Of a stretch of 60,257 nucleotides of DNA, positions 33,712-41,468 are shown one piece after another. The DNA is from JARRRL01 sp037380725 (GTDB lineage: Bacteria; Pseudomonadota; Gammaproteobacteria; Pseudomonadales; JANQJO01): positions 1-60,257 of the forward strand of contig JARRRL010000023.1 of NCBI GenBank assembly GCA_037380725.1. Direction: 5' to 3'. How positions within the stretch are numbered: position 1 is the first letter of the stretch; the number at the start of each line of letters is the position of its first letter. The position numbers and the translations under genes were made by a program. Below the pieces are notes generated by a model, which ran no database searches, had not been told where the DNA came from, and saw nothing but the letters and a program-made list of their open reading frames with translations.

Positions 33712-34659
33712 ATGGCGGGAGCAAGCCTACTCACCTTACTCGACGACATCGGCACCCTCTTAGATGACGTCGCCACCATGACGAAAGTAGCCGCCCAGAA
33801 AACCACTGGCGTATTAGGTGATGATTTAGCACTCAACGCAGAACAAGTATCCGGTGTTCGCGCGGAACGCGAACTGCCTGTGGTGTGGGCCGTCGCAAAA
33901 GGTTCAGCAAAAAACAAACTGATCTTGGCACCAACGGCCCTGGTGCTCAGCGCCACATTACCCGGACTCATCACGCCACTGTTAATGCTCGGGGGCGCCT
34001 ATCTGTGTTACGAAGGCTTTGAAAAAATTTACCATAAGCATGGCCATTCAAAAGACAATACAGAAGAAAAAGAAAAATTGCTTCAGGCCCTTCACACACC
34101 CTCGATCGATATGGTGGAATTTGAAAAAAGCAAAATTAAGGGTGCAACCCGAACGGACTTCATTCTTTCAGCAGAAATCGTCATCATCGCGCTCGGTTCC
34201 GTCAGTCACCTTCCGGTGCTAACGCAAATACTGGTGATCGCGCTCATCTCGATCATCATGACCGTAGGCGTCTATGGTTTTGTCGCCGCCATCGTTAAAC
34301 TGGATGATGCGGGATTGTATTTATTGCAGCGCGCGCCAACTGTCACGTGGGGTAACGGCTACCGTTTTGCCGGCCAGGCCCTGCTGAGTGTTGCGCCTCG
34401 TTTGATGAAGTGGCTGACGGTTGTGGGCACCATCGCCATGTTCCTCGTGGGTGGCGGCATCATCGCGCATGGTTGCCATGCGATCATACAGTGGACACAC
34501 GCCATCACTCACAGCGCCGCCCACATCCAACCTCTCGCCAGCACACTGCAACTGATATTAACCAGCACCATTCACGTGGGAATCGGCCTAATCGTAGGCC
34601 TGTTAACGTGGCTCAGTGTGCAAGCCTTTCTTCACTTGTTTCGCCGGCTTAAACCATAA
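33712..34659 (+). CDS. yedI: DUF808 family membrane protein YedI
   Basis: The 315-aa product begins MAGASLLTLLDDIGTLLDDV and continues VAAQKTTGVLGDDLALNAEQ, the diagnostic start of the DUF808/YedI family. About five to six membrane helices follow (for example LPGLITPLLMLGGAYLCYEG). DUF808 proteins are widespread inner-membrane proteins of unknown function. AATGGAGAGA supplies the ribosome binding site. It is convergent with the 7TM-EAL gene, 15 bases apart. Confidence 0.9.
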   Translation: MAGASLLTLLDDIGTLLDDVATMTKVAAQKTTGVLGDDLALNAEQVSGVRAERELPVVWAVAKGSAKNKLILAPTALVLSATLPGLITPLLMLGGAYLCYEGFEKIYHKHGHSKDNTEEKEKLLQALHTPSIDMVEFEKSKIKGATRTDFILSAEIVIIALGSVSHLPVLTQILVIALISIIMTVGVYGFVAAIVKLDDAGLYLLQRAPTVTWGNGYRFAGQALLSVAPRLMKWLTVVGTIAMFLVGGGIIAHGCHAIIQWTHAITHSAAHIQPLASTLQLILTSTIHVGIGLIVGLLTWLSVQAFLHLFRRLKP

Positions 34660-34674
34660 ATTCAGAGGCCGCTA

Positions 34675-37284
34675 TCACATCAACGGCAACGCCGGTACAA
34701 CACGCGATCGATGACCCAGCCATTTTCGAAATTGAGACATCGGCATGGGTCTCGCAAAATAAAAGCCTTGAACTCGATTGCAACCCAGCTCCATCAACAG
34801 TTCAAACGTTTTCAGATTCTCGACGCCCTCAGCCACCGTCTCAATTTGCAGCGCTCGCGCCAATTTTACCGTATTTTCAACAATCTGATAATCACTCACA
34901 CTGCGATCCGTTTGGCTCACAAAACTGCGATCAATTTTCAATTCATTCACAGGCAACTGACTCAAATACGCCAGCGAGGAATACCCCGTCCCATAATCAT
35001 CCAATGAAATGCAACAACCAACCGCTCCCAACTGATCCAGGGTTTTGATGACCTTATCCATGTTCTCACTACTGCACGTTTCCGTCACTTCGAAAACCAC
35101 ATGGGATAAATCAATGCTGTGCTGCTCCGCCTTCGCCAACACATACTCCACGAAATTCGATTCCGTTAAATTTTGTGTAGAGAGATTAATGCTTAATTTA
35201 ATGGGTGGCTCCCCATCGTTCATCTCTTTCAACATCGAGAAAGCTTCGTCGACCAGATATCGCGTAATGTACGACATCATGCCCGCTTCTTCAGCCACCT
35301 CAATAAATTCAACCGGAGACACCAAACCAAATTGATCACTGTTCCAGCGTAACAGCACTTCCGCACCGGTCATGAACTGCGTGAGGCAGTCGAACTGTGG
35401 CTGGAAATATAAGATTAATTTTTTATCTTTCACCGCTTGAGAAAGCGCGCCCACTAAGGCTAAGCGCCGACGAACGAACGCATCAATTTCGGTGCTGTAC
35501 ACCGTCATCCTTTCCGATAAGCGCTGACCATAATCCCACGCCGCGCTCGCGTGTTGCAAAAGTAAATCAGCTCGATCACCGTGCCTGGGGTACATCGACA
35601 CACCACAACACACATCCAATTGAACCGAAACATCCCCTAAGCGCAACGCCGAATCGTACAAACGAATCAAATATTTTACATATTCTCTAATGACGCTTTC
35701 ATGGCCACTCGCCTTACAGACCACCACGACGCTACCAAACTCTTGTACCGAAACAAAACTGTTGGTGGACGGCTCCACCAAAAAAGCCCAATCGTTGTCT
35801 CGTAATTTTTCTTCCAATGTCACGATCACGGACACAAAGACTTCTTCCGCTAAGCGCCTGCCCATGGAAGCCGCGATTTGCTTGATCTGGGGAAAATTCA
35901 TTAAAATAAGCGCGAAGGTATTCACACCGTTCGCGCTCACGATCAACTCACTCACCATCTGACTCAATAAGTACTCATTGGGTTTGCGGCTCACCGGATC
36001 GTGCAAGGCCTGCTGCAAGGCCTGATCCTGCATCTTCACAATCATGCGCTGCGCGGACTCAATTTTTTTCATGGCAGCGAGTTTCTGACGTCGTTCTTCT
36101 TTAAAACGATGCGCCAGCGCAAACGAAAACAGCAGCGCTTCTAGAACGGAACCGGCTTGAATCGAATGATTGGTGATTTTTGAAGAAGGCAGCGCGCCAA
36201 ACACATTCGCAATATACAAAAAAGAACCCACGCCAAAACTGGCGGTGGCCAGTACAAAATAACGCGCCACCACTTGGCCTTTGAGCCATGAGGTCATGCC
36301 CGCAAACAGGATTAAAAAAACCGCTAAGGCCCCCACCCAGCCCGCCGTAAAAGCGCCGCGCTCAGGAAAGAAAAATACGTAGGCACTGGCGACGACAATG
36401 AGCCCAGCGAGCACTTGCATACTCACTCTGATCCACGGCGTAATGTTTTCCGGTTTCAAAAAACTAATGCAAAAACACAGCAACCAAAAAGAAACCAAAT
36501 AAGCGGAAATCGGCAGCGCGGACAGGGTCACCTCCGGATCACGCCACACGTAGCGGTTCCCAAAACCCGATATCGTCAACATCAACATCATGACGGATAT
36601 CAAGGTAAAAACATAGTAAATGTACGTGGGATCACGCAGCGAAATGAACAAGAAATTGTTATACAAAATCAACGCCAACATCAATCCAAAATACAAGCCC
36701 CACAGCAACGTTTCTACATTTTGTTGAATAATTAAATAATCTCGATTCCAAATTTCCAACGGTAATTGTAAGGACGTGTTGGAACTCGCTTTGATGTAAA
36801 CAAAAGCACCCGGCTCAATGGCATCGGGTAACGAAAAATTCGTTTGATAAGAAAACAGCGTTTTGTGATCCCGGCGAGCCGTCCGCAGGGACTCATGCCA
36901 CAGCACACGCTGATCCGCCGATAACACGTAGACATCCGCGTACTGCAACAGCGGATAGGGAATCACCAAATGCCACGATTGATTTGCATCCAAATCAAAA
37001 GCAAGCGGAAATCGCACCCAAATCGGATGATCAACAAAACCAAAATTGAGCACCTCACCGGTGGAGTTTGGCGTCCAAGACTCCTCGTGCACCACACTGT
37101 CAATGGTTTCAGGCTGACCGAACTCTTCGTGATAACTCAAAAACTCGTTGACGTCATAGTACGTGTATTCCTGATTTTGATCCCCCCAACGCACAAGCTC
37201 CGCCGCCGCAACCGCAATAGAGCATTGCATAACGCCGACGATGATCATCGCCCAAAGACAACTTTTTATTCCGATCAAGCTCAT
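34675..37284 (-). CDS. 7TM-DISM receptor with degenerate GGDEF and EAL domain
   Basis: This protein of about 869 aa has a signal sequence, a periplasmic 7TMR-DISMED2-type sensor (about residues 30-180), seven membrane helices of the 7TMR-DISM type (about 185-385), a short coiled coil, a GGDEF-like region without the signature (GSVVVVC in its place) and a C-terminal EAL domain. The EAL domain has TGAEVLLRW, SINLSTQNL, VFEVTET and LDDYGTGYSS, so the metal and substrate residues of a c-di-GMP phosphodiesterase look intact, with EVL in place of EAL. It likely degrades c-di-GMP in response to an external ligand. The ATG at 37284 gives a signal peptide; the frame is open to a TTG at 37332. Confidence 0.88.
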   Translation of the reverse strand: MSLIGIKSCLWAMIIVGVMQCSIAVAAAELVRWGDQNQEYTYYDVNEFLSYHEEFGQPETIDSVVHEESWTPNSTGEVLNFGFVDHPIWVRFPLAFDLDANQSWHLVIPYPLLQYADVYVLSADQRVLWHESLRTARRDHKTLFSYQTNFSLPDAIEPGAFVYIKASSNTSLQLPLEIWNRDYLIIQQNVETLLWGLYFGLMLALILYNNFLFISLRDPTYIYYVFTLISVMMLMLTISGFGNRYVWRDPEVTLSALPISAYLVSFWLLCFCISFLKPENITPWIRVSMQVLAGLIVVASAYVFFFPERGAFTAGWVGALAVFLILFAGMTSWLKGQVVARYFVLATASFGVGSFLYIANVFGALPSSKITNHSIQAGSVLEALLFSFALAHRFKEERRQKLAAMKKIESAQRMIVKMQDQALQQALHDPVSRKPNEYLLSQMVSELIVSANGVNTFALILMNFPQIKQIAASMGRRLAEEVFVSVIVTLEEKLRDNDWAFLVEPSTNSFVSVQEFGSVVVVCKASGHESVIREYVKYLIRLYDSALRLGDVSVQLDVCCGVSMYPRHGDRADLLLQHASAAWDYGQRLSERMTVYSTEIDAFVRRRLALVGALSQAVKDKKLILYFQPQFDCLTQFMTGAEVLLRWNSDQFGLVSPVEFIEVAEEAGMMSYITRYLVDEAFSMLKEMNDGEPPIKLSINLSTQNLTESNFVEYVLAKAEQHSIDLSHVVFEVTETCSSENMDKVIKTLDQLGAVGCCISLDDYGTGYSSLAYLSQLPVNELKIDRSFVSQTDRSVSDYQIVENTVKLARALQIETVAEGVENLKTFELLMELGCNRVQGFYFARPMPMSQFRKWLGHRSRVVPALPLM

Positions 37285-37419
37285 GACTAGCGTGTTTTTC
37301 AAAATGGAGCACCACTTATGTTGGCGAACCAAAAACTGTTAAAATGGTATTTAAATATAAGTAAAAGTGCGATCTATATCGTGTATCCACCACACGATGG
37401 AGACCACACACTCGATGCA

Positions 37420-37458
37420 CTGCGGGTATAAACTACGGGTATAAACTGCGGCTATAAT
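37420..37458. repeat. Three tandem 13-bp repeats
   Basis: CTGCGGGTATAAA (37420-37432), CTACGGGTATAAA (37433-37445) and CTGCGGCTATAAT (37446-37458) lie head to tail upstream of the 7TM-EAL gene. Each carries a TATAAA-like core, so they may multiply a promoter element. Confidence 0.85.
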
Positions 37459-37459
37459 T

Positions 37460-37477
37460 TGTCATGCCCCCATGACA
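37460..37477. promoter_or_regulatory. Perfect inverted repeat TGTCATG-CCCC-CATGACA
   Basis: A 7-bp perfect stem around CCCC sits right after the 13-bp repeat array. It could be an operator; no regulator is assigned. Confidence 0.4.
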
Positions 37478-37842
37478 TCACCTTGAACCACCTGATCACA
37501 ATAATCTTAATTCGCACAGGGTGCAATCCAGATTAACCACCGTACACAAAAACAAGCCCAAAAAGGCTCAAACCCCTTCGCCGCCAAGCGGGTCTCGCCA
37601 ATTTCATTAACCACAGATCGATATAGTAGATCCCGTTTTCCAATTTCGGAGCGGTGTTCAATCTGTCTCGCTCACGCCTAAGAAAAAGCTTAATTTCATG
37701 TAAGTTATACATCAAACCCACAAGATGAGCTATTATTATAAACGCATCCAATATCAGCGTACCAACTCACTTATTCAGTTCTCGAACAGAGTCAGCGCGT
37801 GAACGTGATTTCACAGCTCCTCAACCGATCACGCTCGTCGTA

Positions 37843-37877
37843 AAGCCCTGTCGTAAAGCCCTGTCGTATGACAGGGC
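37843..37877. repeat. AAAGCCCTGTCGT duplication plus 8-bp hairpin
   Basis: AAAGCCCTGTCGT occurs at 37843-37855 and 37856-37868. The second copy forms a perfect stem GCCCTGTC (37858-37865) with GACAGGGC (37870-37877) around GTAT. It lies about 65 bases before the PilZ-fusion start and could attenuate transcription. Confidence 0.7.
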
Positions 37878-37939
37878 GGCGCGCACAAGACTCAACATTT
37901 TAAGTACAGTAATCAACTACAGTAAGGGTGGAATCAACA

Positions 37940-39268
37940 ATGGGGCTGTTACACGGAGAATACCGCCGACACAACAGAACAGATATACGCACTTCTGTAT
38001 CTTTAGGATTACCCGGCAACCAATTAAACACCAAAACGTTAGATATTTCTGAAAGCGGCATTGCCCTCAACAAGCCTGCTCGACTCAACATGACGATTGG
38101 ACAATCCGTAAGCATTAGCTTTCCTAAAATGCCGTTTTTCAAAATATCCGCCAAAATTGTGCGCACATCGGATGACAATATTGGCCTGGAACTGAATCAA
38201 TTGCGCTTAAGCCAAATCGACATCGACGGCATTGTGCATACGGCGCCGTGGTATGAACGACTGCGTTACTACAGTAAGCGCACGATATGGAAAACGTTTC
38301 GCCGAGTCGGCATCTTTCTGGCCAATACCGCTCTGCGTCGCCCCTTGCTGAGCATCATCAAACCCACCTTCATTTTCGCGGCCTACGGTACCGAGAAAGA
38401 CATTGGCACCTATTTAACGCCGCGTATGTCAAAGATGATTCCACCGCTTTTATTGGCGGGATTCATTAAAAACCGAGGACACAAAGGCATTCTGGTTGCG
38501 CCAAAATTTTTCGAACACGAACTCGCGCACGATTCCAATGCGGTTAACCAATACCTTAAGCAGCTGGAAAATGAATTCCCTCACGTTAAAACCATCGCAC
38601 TGGTGGGCCGTTTACCCAATTTTGTAATGAAAGCCGGTCACCGCATCGCTCCGCCGTACGTGGATGGATCCATGGGAACGCGTTACATGATTTGGGATAT
38701 CAGTCAACAGATGCACGCCTTACCGCAATACAAAAATGAAACATCCATCGGCGTTCTGGGTGGCGCTGGGCGCATCGGCAGCCTGGTCTGCAATGATTTA
38801 GTCGGTGAATACACCACGGTTATTGCGTTCGACACCCGCTACGAAAAAGATGAAATCATCTCTGTTTCGAATTGCACCATTTTGCGTACCCGCGATCCAA
38901 AGCATTTGATGAACACCAAACTGTACATTTCATTGACGCATCATGGCAATGCCATCACCGATTTTATGTGTCACCTCCCGGCGGGTGCCTTACTGGCTGA
39001 TGACACGCACCCCTGCATCAGTTTCTCTGTGCGCAATCAACTGGAAAATCTCAATATCGAAGTCAAAAAAATTGTTCTGTTCCACCCAGATTTTTTAATG
39101 TGGCCCCGCATGCCAGCGTGGAGTAATCGCGCCATCCCCGGCTGCCTGGTGGAAGCGCTTGTCCTACTGGATCAAACGGAGGGCGACCCCATCACATTCG
39201 ACAGTTTTTGCACACAAGCCAAACGCATTGGTTTTCAAGGGCAATTGCTGAAGCCGCTCAATGAATAG
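37940..39268 (+). CDS. PilZ domain fused to Rossmann acyl-reductase-like protein
   Basis: In this 442-aa product residues 1-95 are a PilZ domain with both c-di-GMP-binding motifs intact: RRHNR (RxxxR) and DISESG (DxSxxG). Residues 120-250 form an alpha/beta region (FIFAAYGTEKDIGTYLTP, VKTIALVGRLPNFVM, GTRYMIWDI), and residues 265-420 a Rossmann domain with VLGGAGRIGSLVCNDL as its nucleotide motif. The two-part catalytic region resembles long-chain acyl-ACP reductase or shikimate-dehydrogenase-like enzymes, so an NAD(P)-dependent reductase controlled by c-di-GMP is inferred; the substrate is unknown. AAGGGTGG gives the ribosome binding site for the ATG at 37940; a GTG lies 12 bases upstream. 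Confidence 0.75.
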   Translation: MGLLHGEYRRHNRTDIRTSVSLGLPGNQLNTKTLDISESGIALNKPARLNMTIGQSVSISFPKMPFFKISAKIVRTSDDNIGLELNQLRLSQIDIDGIVHTAPWYERLRYYSKRTIWKTFRRVGIFLANTALRRPLLSIIKPTFIFAAYGTEKDIGTYLTPRMSKMIPPLLLAGFIKNRGHKGILVAPKFFEHELAHDSNAVNQYLKQLENEFPHVKTIALVGRLPNFVMKAGHRIAPPYVDGSMGTRYMIWDISQQMHALPQYKNETSIGVLGGAGRIGSLVCNDLVGEYTTVIAFDTRYEKDEIISVSNCTILRTRDPKHLMNTKLYISLTHHGNAITDFMCHLPAGALLADDTHPCISFSVRNQLENLNIEVKKIVLFHPDFLMWPRMPAWSNRAIPGCLVEALVLLDQTEGDPITFDSFCTQAKRIGFQGQLLKPLNE

Positions 39269-39309
39269 TTTATGCCATCACGCACACCCTGTCGCACCAC
39301 ACGCACGGA

Positions 39310-41386
39310 TCACCTTTCCTCTTGACGGTCAAGCAGCTGACCGTCAAAGCGAAGGGTATTCGTCAGTTCAGCTTGGCGACACGTCTTCGGATTCTCAAAA
39401 GCCACGACAAACATCATGGGCGTTCGGCGCGGATCCCCATCCACCACACCGATCACACGTAAATTAATGTGAATCTCTTCATGCGCATGGCGCACACACA
39501 CATTCGTGTAAAGCACATCTTTTTTGGCCTCCGCCGCTTTGTGTAATGCCGTGGAAACCGGAATCAACAAATCATCAACCACCAAATCCTGAATATGCAT
39601 GCTGGCTTTCCCACTGGTTTTCTCAGATGGACAGGTATGCAGGAACGACCGTAGATCACCGAAACTGTGCTGCACTTGAAAATACGCATTCAACACAAGG
39701 CACGGCGGCGCATAGCAATCAACCAAACGGTTGCACACCCGCGCCAAGGTCGTCCGCCAATCGCGCATCCAGCACGTCAAAGTAACTGTGGAAATCCCCC
39801 ACACTTTCCGAAACACCTAAAAATAACAGCCCTTCCCATTTTAACGCAGCGTGCATGGAAGCCAGCACCCTTTTTTGCATCGAATGTTGAAAATAAATCA
39901 GAGTGTTTCGACACGAAATCAAATCTATACTTAGAAACGAAGGATCGGTAATCATGTTGTGCATCACAAAAATTACCATCCGACGTATGGCCGCGCTCAA
40001 GACATATCGCTTGTCTTTCCAGGTAAAGTAAGACGCCAGACGCTCCGCCGACACATCTTGCCGAATGTGTGCCGTAAACGTCGCCGCAGCGGCTACTGTT
40101 AGCGCATCCGCATCCACATCCGTGGCATAAATAGTAATGGGAACACGCTTCCCCAGGCGGCGGCACTCTTCATCCGCGATTATGGCAAACGAATACGCTT
40201 CTTCTCCTGTCGAACAACCCGCCACCCAGATGCGCACACCGGTTTCAACAGAGGCGGCTTTAATCAAAGCGCGAATTGCTCTTTTCTGCACACAACGAAA
40301 CGCCTCATCATCGCGAAAAAACCGCGTACTCCCCATTAACAACTCGTTCATCAGAATTGACAATTCGTCCGATGACTCGCGCAAACAGTGCACGTAATCG
40401 TTCAAACTGTGCAACTGCTTGATGCCCATGCGCCGCTCAATACGCCGCGCAATAGTGGTGTGTTTGTAATACGAAAAATCAATTTTTTTCTTTTTCCTCA
40501 ACAAATCAAAAATCTGAACCATGCTGTCCCGCTGATCGTCTATGGCAATCCGCAAGCCCCCATCTCCCTGACGAATCAAGGGGTGCTTAATAAACTTCTC
40601 CAGCGCAGAACCGATGTCCTCAACGGGTAAACACAAATCGACTAAGCCCGACGCCATCGCCCGATCCAGCACAAGCCCACGTGCATCGCCACGAGAGGCC
40701 TGAACAATAACCATACCGTCGGCTTCTTTTAACGCGTGCGCCCCACGCACACCATCATCGCCGACACCCGATAAAATAACCCCAATAGCCTGATGTGTTT
40801 TTTCATCTGCTAAGGTGCGAAAAAACTGATCAATCGGATAGAGTGAGCATCCAGAAGCGATGTCATTTAAATACCAACGCCCTGCTACCAGGCGCACGTT
40901 TTGGCTTGGTCGAATGAGATACACCGAATTAGCTGAGATCTCGATGCCCATTTCTACCGCTTGCACCGGCATAGCGGTGTATGTCGACAAGACTTCAACC
41001 TGTATCCGTTGACAATCCGGCGTCCCGTGTTGCACCACAACATACGCCGCCCCCATATCGGACGACAAAGACCCAAACAATTTCTGTAACAGGTCCAAAC
41101 CAGCCATCGAAACGCCTATACCAACGATGTGGCTCGGTTGCTTTCGCGCCACACCTTTATCGAGCACACTCAAACGCGTCGCGAGCGGTATCGCACTGGG
41201 GGCACCAACATCACTCGCGCACTCCGTACTCGATTCTAATTTAACCCTTTTATTTACAAGCTGTTCTCGACCCGCTGCTGCCCTATCTCCTGCTGCCCTA
41301 TCTCCGGCTGCCCTTTCCCCCACGCCGCTTTCCAAAGCGAGTGCGTCCAATCTGTCTGCCGGTGATGGTATTTCGTTTTTATTCAT
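39310..41386 (-). pseudogene. CheB-CheR-PAS fusion protein, frameshifted
   Basis: The first frame (41386 to 39719, 555 aa) holds a CheB-like methylesterase domain (VGIGVSMAGLDLL, VVVQHGTPD, LSGVGDDGVRGAH, triad visible) and a CheR methyltransferase domain (TRFFRDDEAF, WVAGCSTGEEAYSFAI, LISCRNTLIYF). It stops soon after DFHSYFDVLDAR. A PAS-like domain follows in another frame (about 39732 to 39310): DCYAPPCLVLNAYFQVQHSFGD onward. In family members a linker of several dozen residues joins these parts; here it is mostly gone and the frame changes between 39790 and 39732. The end also lacks the kinase region of longer relatives. A 15-bp tandem repeat near the N-terminus (about 41271-41320) gives AAGDRAAGDRAAA. 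The start has an AGGTGA ribosome binding site. Confidence 0.72.
41271..41320. repeat. 15-bp tandem repeat in cheB-cheR 5' end
   Basis: CTGCTGCCCTATCTC is repeated with small changes three to four times. It codes for AAGDR-type pentapeptides on the minus strand. Confidence 0.85.
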
Positions 41387-41468
41387 CGTATCACCTGAAT
41401 GCTCAGAATCATCAAAGCCGCCGATAGGGTTTTATTGTTTTTTCGACAAATAAGTCAGGATTGGGTTC

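Larger units (their letters stand above)
37285..37939. other. Intergenic region with repeats and hairpins
   Basis: About 650 bases lie between the divergent EAL gene and PilZ-fusion gene. I see a triple 13-bp repeat (37420-37458), a perfect 7-bp hairpin (37460-37477), and a doubled 13-bp repeat flowing into an 8-bp hairpin (37843-37877). A 72-codon minus frame at 37533-37751 has no recognisable product. No riboswitch was recognised. Confidence 0.55.

Noticed and set aside
37533..37751. Minus-strand 72-codon frame in the EAL/PilZ gap
   Set aside because: No family, no start signal, and it lies in repeat-bearing intergenic DNA.
37843..37877. c-di-GMP riboswitch before the PilZ-fusion gene
   Set aside because: I looked for the GEMM motifs and did not find them; only a short duplicated hairpin is present.
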